From the NCBI RefSeq assembly GCF_021869765.1, contig NZ_CP084580.1, positions 1,426,001 to 1,490,000 on the forward strand: a stretch of 64,000 nt of DNA, read 5' to 3'. This stretch comes from Chryseobacterium sp. MEBOG06 (GTDB lineage: Bacteria > Bacteroidota > Bacteroidia > Flavobacteriales > Weeksellaceae). The position numbers and the translations under genes are program-made. Position 1 is the first letter of the stretch; every line of letters begins with the position of its first letter. Below, piece after piece: positions 35,217 to 44,691 of the stretch. Below the pieces are notes generated by a model that was not told the DNA's origin, searched no databases, and worked only from the letters and a program-made list of their open reading frames with translations.

Positions 35217-35494
35217 CGTTTACATACTGTTGAAAATATTACATATATTTTCATATTCAATAGTAAAATATTAAACGATTGTATTTTTGAAGATTTTATT
35301 ATAATGTATTTAAATTGAATACATTACGTTTTTATCATTGAATTATGAAATAATTATTAAATTTAAATAAACGTTTGATTTTATTTCTGAATATTTGCTT
35401 ATTTAAATGTTTTTATTTAATAATTTATGATATTTTTTAATATTTGAATTAATATTTATACATTTACCTCCCTAACTTTTATTATTACTAATTT
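35217..35494. other. Very AT-rich upstream region of a T9SS-secreted protein gene
   Basis: About 280 bases with few G or C, long T/A runs and no coding frame. No exact TAnnTTTG box with correct spacing is seen. The composition suggests an intrinsically curved promoter region. Confidence 0.35.
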
Positions 35495-38400
35495 ATGAAG
35501 AAAATTCTACTAACGTGCCTTACCGCTTTTTATTATTGCGTGTCAGCACAGGTTGGGCCGCCACAGGCTGCCGGCCCCAATACGAATAACGGGTATGCAC
35601 TCACGCAGTCATCAGGTACCTATACGCCATTGTCTGCCAATAGAACCATATGGCAATCCGGAGCAACTATGGGAACCGATCTGGTGTCCGGAGCAATCCC
35701 TTTGCCGACTCCTTTTACGTATAATAACCAAAAATATAGCTCTGTCTATATTAGTAATAATGGTTTTATTACATTGGGGGTTCCAGCGGCCAATACTACG
35801 TATACCGGATTATCCACGGATGTTTCACCAACTACTTATGACGGGGCTTTTGCAGGGTTTGCTGTCAATTTAAGACATGCCAGTACTACCACCTCTGAAA
35901 TTGCATATGAAACGGTAGGTTCAAAGTTTATTGTTCAATATACAGATGTTCAGGGGAATACTGCATCGGCCGCTCAGCTGATTAATTTCCAGATACAATT
36001 AGACCTTACTGCCAAAACAATTGCTATTGTTTACGGAAACTGTGTTTCAGGAAGCGCCACCCTTTCTGGGCAGGTAGGGATAAGAGGTTCGGAAAGTTCT
36101 GATACCAATAATTTAACAGGAACTAACTGGACTGCCCTTACTCCGGGAACTACAATATCTTCCAATCCAACTTTAGGAACTACAAACGGAACAACAGTTC
36201 CTGTTTCGGGACTGACTTTTACTTATACACCGGGAACATGGCAGACTGCGCCTCAGACCTATGCTACTCTGCCTTTTACAGAAAATTTCAGTACCTGGGC
36301 AGACGGGAACTCTACTTTAGATTTACCTAATGCCAATTACTGGAGAACCTGGCCGGCAAGAGGGGATAATTCATGGAGGCAGAGTGATATTACAACCACA
36401 GGATTTACTTCTGCATCAGGATGGGGCGGTACCGGAGGATCTTCAACGGCTTCTTCTTCGGCAGTAGCACCCGCGGCTAGATTCCACTCGTATAACTGTC
36501 AGAATGCTTCAGGATATATGGACTTATATGTCAATTTATCTTCAGGTACAGGGAATAGATTCTTAAGTTTTGATTACATCAACCCTTCAGGTACAGATGT
36601 TTTGAAAATTCAGCTTTCTACAGACGGTGGAAACACCTTTACAGATGTAGGCTCTACGTTTGGTGTTGCCGCATCATGGATTACCAACTTTGTAGATTTA
36701 GGATCATCAAGTCCAAATGCAGTCGTAAGGTTTTTAGCTAAAGGTGATAACGGAAGTGATGATATTTATGTGGATAATGTTAAAATTACCACAGTTACAA
36801 TTCCGGATTGTGCCGTAGTTACAACTCCTGCAAATGCAGCAACAGGACTATCTATCACTCCAAATATTAAATGGAATGCAACAGCCGGGGCAACTTCTTA
36901 CAAACTAAGCATTGGAACTACACCTGGGGGAACAAACGTTATGAACGGGGTAGATGTAGGAAATGTTCTTACCTATACGATACCTACTGCAACTCCGTTA
37001 TTATACGGTGTTACTTATTATGCAACTGTATCACCTACAAATAACTACGGAACAGCAACCGCATGTAATGGATCATCATTTACCACTAAAAATATTGGAT
37101 GTCCAACAGTAAGTGCTCCTTCTTCAGCAGCAGCAGGGGTTTCTGTAACGCCAACTATTACATGGGGTGCCGTTACCGACGCAACAGGGTACAAGTTGTC
37201 TATCGGTACTACAGCAGGAGGAACTGATGTGATGAATAATACTGACTTGGGTAATGTATTAACATATACACTTGCGGCTCCACTTAATAACAGCACAAAA
37301 TATTTTTATACTGTTAATGCTTATACTTCAACAAGTAATTCTGCTTCTTGTACTGAGCGTAACTTTACAACTGTTTGTTCTGCTGAAAATGCGCCAACTG
37401 TTTCCCAAGGATTTACAGCATTCACTCCATCATGTTGGTCTGTGGCTAAAGGAGATGTTACTGCTTCATCTACTTTAACATATGGATCCAGCAAATGGAC
37501 CGCTGAAGCAGGTTTTGCAAATGCAGGATCCAATTCCGCAGTAAGACTGAATTTATATGGAAATAATACAGGAGATTGGTTAGTTTCTCAGGGAATAAAC
37601 CTAGGAGCTACACCAGGTATGTATAGAATAAGATACAAAATGGCAGTTACGAGTTATTTAGCTACTGTTTCTCAAACTACATTAGGTACTCACCAGGTTA
37701 GAATTATAATTTCTACTGATGGGGGGACTACATGGAGTAATGCAAACACTTTAAAAACATATACAGGAGCAGGAACTTATTCCAATACGGGTCAGACAGA
37801 AACAGTAGACCTTGTCGGGTATTCTGGAACTATTAAGATTGCTTTTGTAGCGACTACAAGTTCTACCTCTCCGGATATTGATTTCCATATTGACGACTTT
37901 ATCGTAGAGGCTATACCTACATGCCAGGAACCATCTTCTCCTGTAGTAGCAAATCCTACCGTTTCTTCAGCTACTTTATCCTGGACTGCTCCTGCTTCGT
38001 TGCCGGCGGGTGGATATGAATACTATTATTCAACAAACAGCACAACTCCTGTTGCTGCTACAGCTGCTAGCGGAACCAGTAATGCAACCTCAGTTCAACT
38101 ATCAGGACTTGCTTCAAGCAGTCTATATTATGTATGGGTAAGATCGGTTTGTAGTACAGGAGATAAGAGTCCGTGGATAGGATATGCTTCTTTCAATACA
38201 TTATGCGGTACTGCTATGGCACCGTTTGCTCAAAACTTTGACGCTGGTATTGCGCCAAACTGCTGGAATAATGTGAATCCTATGGCTACTACAACAGATG
38301 CTACTCTTTTCTGGAAATTCTCGGGATCTGCAGATTATGGTGCCAGCGCTGCCAATAATGGAAAAGCAGCAGGTACCTATGCATGGGTAGATGCAAGTAC

Positions 38401-39028
38401 ACCATACACAGGAGCTGGTGCTAATACTGTACAATTGGTGACCCCACCTATTAACTTAACAGGATTGACATCACCTTATGTTTCTTTTGACTGGTTTAAA
38501 AATCATTCTACTTTAGCAGGAACTACAGTGGGTGTTTCAACATATGATAACAATAAACTGACCGTAGAAGTGAATGACGGAAATGGGTGGGTATCTGTCT
38601 TTAGTGATAACTCAAACCTAAACCAATGGAGAACTGTTGGTATTCCTTTAGCAGCATCTTATATAGGAGCTACTGTCCAGGTAAGATTTACTGTAGATAA
38701 AAATGTAAGCAATAATGGATATTACTATGATGATGTTCTTTTGGATAATGTTGAAGTAAAGCAAAATCCTAATTTGGGGACTTCTGAAGTAGCAGCAAAA
38801 ATCAACAGCATTAAAGTGTATCCTAATCCGTTTACTGATACGCTTTCTATTTCGGATATTTCTAAGGTACAATCCGTTTCAGTTATTGATGTTGCGGGAA
38901 GATTAGTGAGAACTATTGATCATCCTTCTTCCGTACTTGAGTTGAGATACCTGAAAGAAGGAATGTATCTGGTGGTACTTAATATGAAAGACGGATCTAA
39001 ACAGACCGTGAAAGCAATTAAGAAATAA
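35495..39028 (+). CDS. Large T9SS-secreted modular protein (type A sorting domain)
   Basis: A 1177-residue secreted or surface protein. A signal peptide ends after about residue 18 (CVSA). An N-terminal beta-rich domain (about 20-255) is followed by a jelly-roll domain of the cleaved-adhesin type (about 257-435), two tandem Ig/Fn3-like repeats of about 97 residues (from about 438 and 535; both carry YKLSIGTT and GGT-V-MN), another jelly roll, a fibronectin III module (about 810-900, with YEYYYSTNSTTP and YVWVRSVCSTGDKS) and a third jelly roll. The last 75 residues are a type A T9SS sorting domain (KVYPNPFTDTLSIS...LKEGMYLVVL...KQTVKAIKK). It probably acts in adhesion or as a substrate-binding surface protein; no enzyme motif is seen. 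Confidence 0.9.
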   Translation: MKKILLTCLTAFYYCVSAQVGPPQAAGPNTNNGYALTQSSGTYTPLSANRTIWQSGATMGTDLVSGAIPLPTPFTYNNQKYSSVYISNNGFITLGVPAANTTYTGLSTDVSPTTYDGAFAGFAVNLRHASTTTSEIAYETVGSKFIVQYTDVQGNTASAAQLINFQIQLDLTAKTIAIVYGNCVSGSATLSGQVGIRGSESSDTNNLTGTNWTALTPGTTISSNPTLGTTNGTTVPVSGLTFTYTPGTWQTAPQTYATLPFTENFSTWADGNSTLDLPNANYWRTWPARGDNSWRQSDITTTGFTSASGWGGTGGSSTASSSAVAPAARFHSYNCQNASGYMDLYVNLSSGTGNRFLSFDYINPSGTDVLKIQLSTDGGNTFTDVGSTFGVAASWITNFVDLGSSSPNAVVRFLAKGDNGSDDIYVDNVKITTVTIPDCAVVTTPANAATGLSITPNIKWNATAGATSYKLSIGTTPGGTNVMNGVDVGNVLTYTIPTATPLLYGVTYYATVSPTNNYGTATACNGSSFTTKNIGCPTVSAPSSAAAGVSVTPTITWGAVTDATGYKLSIGTTAGGTDVMNNTDLGNVLTYTLAAPLNNSTKYFYTVNAYTSTSNSASCTERNFTTVCSAENAPTVSQGFTAFTPSCWSVAKGDVTASSTLTYGSSKWTAEAGFANAGSNSAVRLNLYGNNTGDWLVSQGINLGATPGMYRIRYKMAVTSYLATVSQTTLGTHQVRIIISTDGGTTWSNANTLKTYTGAGTYSNTGQTETVDLVGYSGTIKIAFVATTSSTSPDIDFHIDDFIVEAIPTCQEPSSPVVANPTVSSATLSWTAPASLPAGGYEYYYSTNSTTPVAATAASGTSNATSVQLSGLASSSLYYVWVRSVCSTGDKSPWIGYASFNTLCGTAMAPFAQNFDAGIAPNCWNNVNPMATTTDATLFWKFSGSADYGASAANNGKAAGTYAWVDASTPYTGAGANTVQLVTPPINLTGLTSPYVSFDWFKNHSTLAGTTVGVSTYDNNKLTVEVNDGNGWVSVFSDNSNLNQWRTVGIPLAASYIGATVQVRFTVDKNVSNNGYYYDDVLLDNVEVKQNPNLGTSEVAAKINSIKVYPNPFTDTLSISDISKVQSVSVIDVAGRLVRTIDHPSSVLELRYLKEGMYLVVLNMKDGSKQTVKAIKK

Positions 39029-39046
39029 TTTCTTAAAAATTCATAA

Positions 39047-39081
39047 AAAAAAGGCTGTCTTGTAATAAGACAGCCTTTTTT
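39047..39081 (+). terminator. Terminator of the first T9SS protein gene
   Basis: AAAAAAGGCTGTCTT (39047-39061) and AAGACAGCCTTTTTT (39067-39081) form a perfect 15-bp stem with a 5-base loop. Confidence 0.88.
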
Positions 39082-39186
39082 GTGAATTTAATTATCTATG
39101 TATTTATTTGAGTTAAATTTAATTTTTTATATGTTTTTGTCTCTTATTTTTACTTAATTTTAATTATTAATATAAATATAAAATGT

Positions 39187-41511
39187 ATGAAAAGTGTTTT
39201 ACTCGCTGGTTTTTTAACCATGGGCTTTTTAGCCTCTGCACAAACCTATTGTGTACCCGAATTTAATTTTGGGTGTAGTGGAGGAGATGTAATTGATTCT
39301 TTTGCAATTCCTGCTGCCGGATTTGATCATCCTAATACGGGATGCTCTCCAGGATCATATGGAGATTATACTTCTATGACCATTAATATGAATGCAGGAT
39401 TAAGCTATGATTTTTCTGTTAAGCATGACTATGGTAGTCAGAATGTACGAATCTGGATTGATTTTAATAACGACGGAACTTTTGATGATAGCGCGCCAGA
39501 ACTTGTAGCTTCGGCAAGCAGTGCATCAGTAGGTGGAGAGAATATCACTTCGGGAATGATTGTTATTCCTGCTACTGTTACACCGGGTACTTACAGAATG
39601 AGAGTGGCAGACCGATACTCCAGTCAGCCAATTCCCTGTAACGTGTCTGGTTATGGAGAAGCGCATGACTACACAGTAGCTATTGGAGCGCCTCCAAACT
39701 GCCTTGCTCCAACTGCTCTTGTGGTATCCGCTATTACTTCAAACTCTGCTCATCTTGTCTGGACAGCTTCCACTTCCACTCCTGGTAATGGCTACGAATA
39801 TTATTATTCAACTTCTGCTTCCACTCCTACCGCTGCTACTGTGGCTTCTGGATCCAGTAATACGGTAAGTGCTGATTTATCTGCACTTAGTCCTGCTACA
39901 TCCTATCATGTCTGGGTGCGATCGGTTTGCAGCACTACAGATAAAAGTGCATGGTCTCAAATGGCAACATTGGTTACAGCCTGTGTTTCCGTAAATGTGC
40001 CTTATACACTTGATTTTGAAAACGTATCCGTGCCGGATATGCCGATTTGTACCGCAGTAGTGAATGATGGTCTTGGAAATACATGGACAACATATGATCT
40101 GGATGCTCAGGGATTTGCAGGAAATGTCCTTCGCTATTCCTATAATTCTTCAGAAAGTGCAAACACCTGGTTTTTTACTAATGGAATTAACCTTACCGGG
40201 GGAGTTAGCTATAGAATTAAATACAAATATGCCAATGCAGAAGGAACGGTGTATACTGAAAAATTAAAAGTAGCCTATGGAAATTCAGCGACAAGTGCTG
40301 CAATGACGAATACTCTGGCAGACCATCCTGATGTCATTAACAGTACCGCTACCGGTAACTTTGTGGATTTTACCCCGGCAGCTACAGGAGTCTATTACTT
40401 TGGATTTCAGGCGTATTCTGATCCTGATATGAATAAATTATATGTTGACGATATCAAAGTGGACGTAACACCTGCTTGCAGTGAACCTAATGTATTAACT
40501 GTTTCTAACGTAACCGCGGCAGGAGCTACAGTTTCCTGGACAGCTGTCAACCCCGTGCCGGCAAATGGTTATGATATTTATTACAGTACAACCAATAATG
40601 CTCCCACAGCAAATACTTCTCCTAATTTTACAGGAGTTATGGCGACTACCTATAATATACCGGGATTATCTTCTTTTACTCCTTACTATGTATGGGTGAG
40701 ATCTGCATGTAGCGCTGCTGATAAAAGTGCATGGAGTGACTATGCAACCTTTATTACTTTATGCTCAAGTGCATCCCTTCCATATGTGCTTGATTTTGAA
40801 AATGTTACTCCTCCGGAACTTCCCGGTTGTACTTTAAATGTCAATATGGGATCAGGTAATGACTGGGAGACCTCATCAGCTCCTTCTGGAAGCCAGACAT
40901 TTACGACCAACGTATTAAAATATTCATATAGTTTTTCTGACCCTGGAAACACATGGTTCTTTACTCAGGGACTGGACTTGACAGCCGGAGTCCAATATAC
41001 CATTAGTTATAAATACGGAAATAATTCAACCACTTACGTTGAAAAATTAAAAGTAGCTTACGGTACCTCAAATACTGCCGCGGCAATGGTTAACCAGCTG
41101 GCAGATTACCCATCAATTAATGATGATACAGCACATACGGAAACAATCACATTTACTGTTCCCGCTTCCGGAGTTTATTATTTCGGATTTAATGCTTATT
41201 CAGATGCTAATCAGGATGATCTGTATCTTGACGATATCAGTATCAATTATACAAATCTGGCAGTATCGGAGGTTTCTCAAAAGAAAAATGAGATCAGAGT
41301 ATACCCAAATCCATTTACAGACGTATTAAATATCTCTGATATCAAAAATGTCAAGAATATTCTGGTAAATGATGCTTCGGGAAGAATATTGAAAACTATT
41401 GCAAATCCGGATTCCGCTATTCATTTAAATGAGCTGAAGCAAGGAGTGTATTTAGTAACATTAGAAATGAAAGACGGTTCCAAGCAGACTGTCAAAGTCA
41501 TTAGGAAATAA
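39187..41511 (+). CDS. T9SS-secreted GEVED/fibronectin III/adhesin-like protein
   Basis: A 774-residue exported protein paralogous in part to the preceding one. A signal peptide ends near ASAQ (19). Residues about 70-165 form a GEVED-type domain (RIWIDFNNDGTFDD...YGEAHDYTVAI). Then a two-domain unit, fibronectin III plus jelly roll, occurs twice, starting at Cys172 and Cys431 (259-residue spacing), with shared blocks LDFENV, TWFFT, EKLKVAYG, GVYYFGF-AYSD and LYVDDI/LYLDDI. A type A T9SS sorting domain ends the protein (IRVYPNPFTDVLNIS...KQTVKVIRK). The internal duplication is recent enough to be obvious. It likely serves in adhesion or surface binding; function is inference. Confidence 0.9.
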   Translation: MKSVLLAGFLTMGFLASAQTYCVPEFNFGCSGGDVIDSFAIPAAGFDHPNTGCSPGSYGDYTSMTINMNAGLSYDFSVKHDYGSQNVRIWIDFNNDGTFDDSAPELVASASSASVGGENITSGMIVIPATVTPGTYRMRVADRYSSQPIPCNVSGYGEAHDYTVAIGAPPNCLAPTALVVSAITSNSAHLVWTASTSTPGNGYEYYYSTSASTPTAATVASGSSNTVSADLSALSPATSYHVWVRSVCSTTDKSAWSQMATLVTACVSVNVPYTLDFENVSVPDMPICTAVVNDGLGNTWTTYDLDAQGFAGNVLRYSYNSSESANTWFFTNGINLTGGVSYRIKYKYANAEGTVYTEKLKVAYGNSATSAAMTNTLADHPDVINSTATGNFVDFTPAATGVYYFGFQAYSDPDMNKLYVDDIKVDVTPACSEPNVLTVSNVTAAGATVSWTAVNPVPANGYDIYYSTTNNAPTANTSPNFTGVMATTYNIPGLSSFTPYYVWVRSACSAADKSAWSDYATFITLCSSASLPYVLDFENVTPPELPGCTLNVNMGSGNDWETSSAPSGSQTFTTNVLKYSYSFSDPGNTWFFTQGLDLTAGVQYTISYKYGNNSTTYVEKLKVAYGTSNTAAAMVNQLADYPSINDDTAHTETITFTVPASGVYYFGFNAYSDANQDDLYLDDISINYTNLAVSEVSQKKNEIRVYPNPFTDVLNISDIKNVKNILVNDASGRILKTIANPDSAIHLNELKQGVYLVTLEMKDGSKQTVKVIRK

Positions 41512-41532
41512 TTGATAATTTATAAAACAAAC

Positions 41533-41560
41533 AAAGCGGATCCGGTGGTTCCGCTTTTTT
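41533..41560 (+). terminator. Terminator of the second T9SS protein gene
   Basis: AAAGCGGA (41533-41540) and TCCGCTTT (41550-41557) pair exactly around a 9-base loop and are followed by TTT. Confidence 0.75.
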
Positions 41561-41600
41561 GATAAAAAATGAATAAAGGGTGGGTATTTCGGGCTAAAAG

Positions 41601-41634
41601 AAAAAGATGAGTAAAATAATACTCATCTTTTTTT
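41601..41634. terminator. Second hairpin, probably serving the minus-strand unit
   Basis: AAAAAGATGAGTA (41601-41613) and TACTCATCTTTTT (41620-41632) form a perfect 13-bp stem with a 6-base loop and A/T runs, placed 38 bases past the stop of the 52-residue protein gene. Confidence 0.75.
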
Positions 41635-41671
41635 ACTTCAGCTATCATTTCTCATCCATCCTCCATGTCAA

Positions 41672-41830
41672 TTACTTATTAGGTACAGGCTGTATATCTC
41701 CTGTATTCATATGATCGAATACTGTAGGGAAGAACATCGCCAGTATAAAATAGATGATGATCATTAGCGCGATGAGTGCAAAAAGAATGACTACTAAGGC
41801 ATTCGGTCGGTTTTTCTTTGTTGGTTCCAT
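41672..41830 (-). CDS. Small single-span membrane protein (52 residues)
   Basis: A complete short gene, ATG at 41830-41828 and TAA at 41674-41672, with a clean architecture: a positively charged N-terminus (EPTKKNRPN), one hydrophobic helix (about residues 11-34, ALVVILFALIALMIIIYFIL) and a polar tail ending PVPNK. The positive-inside rule puts the N-terminus in the cytoplasm. It lies 42 bases downstream of the potassium-channel-like gene on the same strand and ahead of a strong hairpin, so it is probably the second gene of that operon. I do not recognise a family; an accessory or modulating subunit of the channel is speculation. Confidence 0.7.
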   Translation of the reverse strand: MEPTKKNRPNALVVILFALIALMIIIYFILAMFFPTVFDHMNTGDIQPVPNK

Positions 41831-41872
41831 GATTTTGTGGTATTTGGTAAAAAATTACTTTTATATCAAATA

Positions 41873-42700
41873 TTAAGCTAATTTCTTGCCACACTGTTTG
41901 CAATATCTTGCATCATCGTCAATATCCTCATTTCCACAACGGTCGCATACCTTTTCCAGGTTTTGTCTTTTATTCCTCATTTCGGCAGTGACAATTCCTG
42001 TAGGAACCGCAATAATAGAATAACCGGCCAGCATCAGGACAACCGCAAAAAACTTTCCAAGAGGGGTAACAGGAGATACATCTCCGTATCCTACGGTAGT
42101 TACAGTTACAACTGCCCAGTAAATAGATTGCGGTATTGTTTCAAACCCCTGTCTGCCTCCTTCTACCATAAACATAAGAGAGCCTACAATCACTGAGAAA
42201 ATAATCAGGAACAGGAGGAAGATATATATTTTCCTTGAGCTGTTTTTCAAGGCCCTTACGATGAGGTAACCATCATTCATAAAGTCCAGTAAGTTGAAAA
42301 TCCTGAATATTCTCAGCATTCTCAGCATCCTGAAAATCAGGAAGTATTTGGTGATCGGGAAGAATAAGCTAAGATAAAATGGGGCCAGAGCAAGAAAGTC
42401 TATAATGCCCATAAAACTGAAAATATAGCTTCGCCTATTCTTGATAACTGCAATTCTCATAGAATATTCTACCGTGAAAAACATAGAAATAATCCATTCA
42501 AATATGAGAAATGTATAATGAAACTTTTTGTCAAGCAGCGGTACACTTTCCATCATAATAATGGCTGTACTTATAAGAATCAAAGACAGTAGCGTAATAT
42601 CAAACAGCTTTCCGAGCCTGGTATCAGAGCGGTAGATTATGCGGTAAAGGAATCTTTTCCATAGGGAATCTTCAGGAATAAGATTATGCTCTCTTTCCAT
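41873..42700 (-). CDS. Voltage-gated potassium-channel-like ion transporter with C-terminal zinc ribbon
   Basis: A 275-residue six-helix channel subunit. Helices S1-S4 span about 33-52, 63-82, 95-115 and 118-136; S4 has Arg at every third position (R124, R127, R130, R133). The pore loop carries the K+ selectivity filter TTVGYGD at 201-207, between S5 (about 158-178) and S6 (about 215-236). The tail ends in a four-cysteine zinc ribbon, C252-x2-C255 and C267-x2-C270. Channels of this kind act as tetramers in the inner membrane. The zinc ribbon may sense or couple to a cytoplasmic partner; that is inference. It shares an operon with the small membrane protein downstream and is divergent from the Nif3 gene. 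Confidence 0.9.
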   Translation of the reverse strand: MEREHNLIPEDSLWKRFLYRIIYRSDTRLGKLFDITLLSLILISTAIIMMESVPLLDKKFHYTFLIFEWIISMFFTVEYSMRIAVIKNRRSYIFSFMGIIDFLALAPFYLSLFFPITKYFLIFRMLRMLRIFRIFNLLDFMNDGYLIVRALKNSSRKIYIFLLFLIIFSVIVGSLMFMVEGGRQGFETIPQSIYWAVVTVTTVGYGDVSPVTPLGKFFAVVLMLAGYSIIAVPTGIVTAEMRNKRQNLEKVCDRCGNEDIDDDARYCKQCGKKLA

Positions 42701-42733
42701 TTTTAATGTCTTTTTAAATTAACAAATTATCGT

Positions 42734-42752
42734 TATTTTCGTAGCAAACATA
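42734..42752. promoter_or_regulatory. Divergent promoter elements of the channel and Nif3 genes
   Basis: Plus strand TATTTTCG (42734-42741) is one base from TAnnTTTG and lies 20 bases before the Nif3 start. Minus strand TATGTTTG (plus 42745-42752) matches the consensus, 44 bases before the channel start. Confidence 0.4.
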
Positions 42753-42761
42753 CAGAATAAA

Positions 42762-43859
42762 ATGACAATAAGAAAAGTAATTGCAGAAATAGATAAGCTC
42801 ATTCCTTTACAGCAGGCAGAAGGATTTGATAACGTAGGATTGCTGTGTGGGGTACCTGACCGTAATGTATCCGGGATTCTGGTTTGTCATGATGCTTTGG
42901 AAAATGTAGTAGATGAAGCCATTGAGAGAAACTGCAATCTGATTGTATGCTTTCATCCTATTATTTTTTCAGGATTAAAATCTTTAACAGGGAAAAACTA
43001 TGTAGAAAGGTCTGTCTTAAGAGCTATTGAAAATAAAATTGCGATTTATGCTATCCATACCGCTTTTGATAATGATTTCTTTGGAGTGAATCATGGTATA
43101 TGCAGTCAATTGGGACTGAAAAACATGAAAATTCTTCAGCCTAAAGAAAACAATCTTAAACAGCTGACGGTTTTCGTTCCAAAAGAGTATTCAGAAAAAG
43201 TAAAAGAAGCCCTGTTTTCTGCGGGAGCCGGAAATATAGGATTTTACAATGAATGCAGCTTCACGGTCAATGGAAATGGTACATTTACGCCTGCAGAAGG
43301 TTCCAACCCTTTCTCGGGACAGCAGAATATCCGTGAAAATGCTGATGAAGACATGATTTCTGTAATTTTTGAAGGTTTTAAACAGGGCCAGATTGTAGGA
43401 GCTATGAAGGCTGCACATCCGTACGAAGAAGTGGCACATCAGATTTACAGTCTGGATAACAAAAACCATTTTGCAGGATTGGGAATGTATGGGGAGTTTG
43501 AAGAAGAAATGGATGAAAAAGATTTCCTTGGACTTGTAAAAGAAAAATTTGGATTAGAAGTGATCAAACATTCCGCTTTTAATGATAAAAAAATTAAAAG
43601 AGTAGGGGTTCTGGGAGGGTCCGGAGCAAGTGGAATCCGTTCAGCAGTTTCCAGGAAATGTGATGCCTATCTTACAGGAGATCTTAAATATCACGATTAT
43701 TTTTTGGCAGAGTCTAAAATGCTGATCTGTGATATAGGTCATTATGAATCAGAACAATTTGTAAGTCAACAATTATTTGAAATTTTATCACAAAAATTTA
43801 GTACATTTGCAATTTCAAAATCTATTGAAAAAACAAACCCAGTAAATTATTTCATTTAA
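42762..43859 (+). CDS. Nif3-like dinuclear metal centre protein
   Basis: A 365-residue protein of the Nif3/YbgI family in its long form, with the inserted PII-like middle domain (about 125-235). Conserved blocks: GFDNVGLLCG (21-30), FHPIIF (64-69, His65), HTAFDN (99-104, Asp103) and, at the C-terminus, GDLKYHDYFLAES with DIGHYESEQF, where the His and Glu complete the two-metal site. Family members form hexameric rings; their reaction is not settled, although a hydrolase or GTP cyclohydrolase-like role has been discussed. It ends 2 bases before the zinc-ribbon-family gene, a pairing conserved in many bacteria. Confidence 0.92.
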   Translation: MTIRKVIAEIDKLIPLQQAEGFDNVGLLCGVPDRNVSGILVCHDALENVVDEAIERNCNLIVCFHPIIFSGLKSLTGKNYVERSVLRAIENKIAIYAIHTAFDNDFFGVNHGICSQLGLKNMKILQPKENNLKQLTVFVPKEYSEKVKEALFSAGAGNIGFYNECSFTVNGNGTFTPAEGSNPFSGQQNIRENADEDMISVIFEGFKQGQIVGAMKAAHPYEEVAHQIYSLDNKNHFAGLGMYGEFEEEMDEKDFLGLVKEKFGLEVIKHSAFNDKKIKRVGVLGGSGASGIRSAVSRKCDAYLTGDLKYHDYFLAESKMLICDIGHYESEQFVSQQLFEILSQKFSTFAISKSIEKTNPVNYFI

Positions 43860-43861
43860 AT

Positions 43862-44638
43862 ATGGCAAAAACCAACGATATTTCAGTTGAAGAAAAATTA
43901 AGAGCTTTATACGATTTACAGATCATTGATTCAAGATTGGATGAAATCCGAAATACTAGAGGAGAATTGCCAATTGAAGTTGAAGATCTTGAAATTGAGA
44001 TTGAAGGTCTTGAAAAAAGAGCTGAAAAATTTCATGCAGACATCAAAGATCAGGACGATCAGATCAAAACGAAGCATGAAGTTATTAACCATGCTAAAGC
44101 GTTAATTGAGAAATACAAATCTCAGCAGGATAATGTAAGAAACAATAAAGAGTTTGAAGCATTAGGGAAAGAAATGGAATTCCAGGATCTGGAAATTCAA
44201 CTTGCTGAAAAAAGAATTAAAGAATTCGGAGTTAAAATTGCTCACAAAAACGAAACTTTAGACGAACTGACTGAAAAGATCAACGATTTGAAAAACCACT
44301 TGAAATTCAAGAAAGAAGAATTGGATGGTTTGATCTCTGAAACTCAGAAAGAAGAAGAATACCTAATTGAGCAGTCTAAAGAATATGCAGGTAAAATTGA
44401 CGAGAGATTACTTGCTTCTTACAACAGAATCAGAACAAACTCTATCAACGGTCTTGCCGTAGTAGGATTAGAAAGAGGAGCTCCAAAAGGATCTTTCTTC
44501 ACTATTCCACCACAAAAGCAAATGGAAATTGCTCAGAGAAAGAAAATCATTATTGATGAGCACTCTGGGAAGATCCTTGTTGATGACGAGTTGGTAATGG
44601 AAGAAAACGAAAGAATGAAATCAGTTATTAAATTCTAA
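43862..44638 (+). CDS. Zinc-ribbon (DUF164/CT398) family coiled-coil protein lacking all cysteines
   Basis: A 258-residue protein. Residues about 10-180 are a long Glu/Lys-rich coiled-coil hairpin, and the C-terminal part (about 205-245) matches the family's ribbon region (GSFFTIPPQKQMEIAQRKKII). In relatives this ribbon holds four zinc-binding Cys, including a C-x2-C-G pair at the end. Here those places read KGSFF and DEHSGKI, and the whole protein contains no cysteine. The fold is therefore kept but zinc binding lost, as seen in sequence. It follows the Nif3 gene by 2 bases and ends in a terminator, so it is the second gene of that operon. Function of the family is unknown. Confidence 0.85.
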   Translation: MAKTNDISVEEKLRALYDLQIIDSRLDEIRNTRGELPIEVEDLEIEIEGLEKRAEKFHADIKDQDDQIKTKHEVINHAKALIEKYKSQQDNVRNNKEFEALGKEMEFQDLEIQLAEKRIKEFGVKIAHKNETLDELTEKINDLKNHLKFKKEELDGLISETQKEEEYLIEQSKEYAGKIDERLLASYNRIRTNSINGLAVVGLERGAPKGSFFTIPPQKQMEIAQRKKIIIDEHSGKILVDDELVMEENERMKSVIKF

Positions 44639-44658
44639 GCACTGATTATCCATCATAC

Positions 44659-44691
44659 AAAAGCTGTTTCAAAAATGAAACAGCTTTTTTT
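44659..44691 (+). terminator. Terminator of the Nif3 operon
   Basis: AAAAGCTGTTTCA (44659-44671) and TGAAACAGCTTTT (44676-44688) form a perfect 13-bp stem with a 4-base loop, followed by T residues. Confidence 0.88.
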
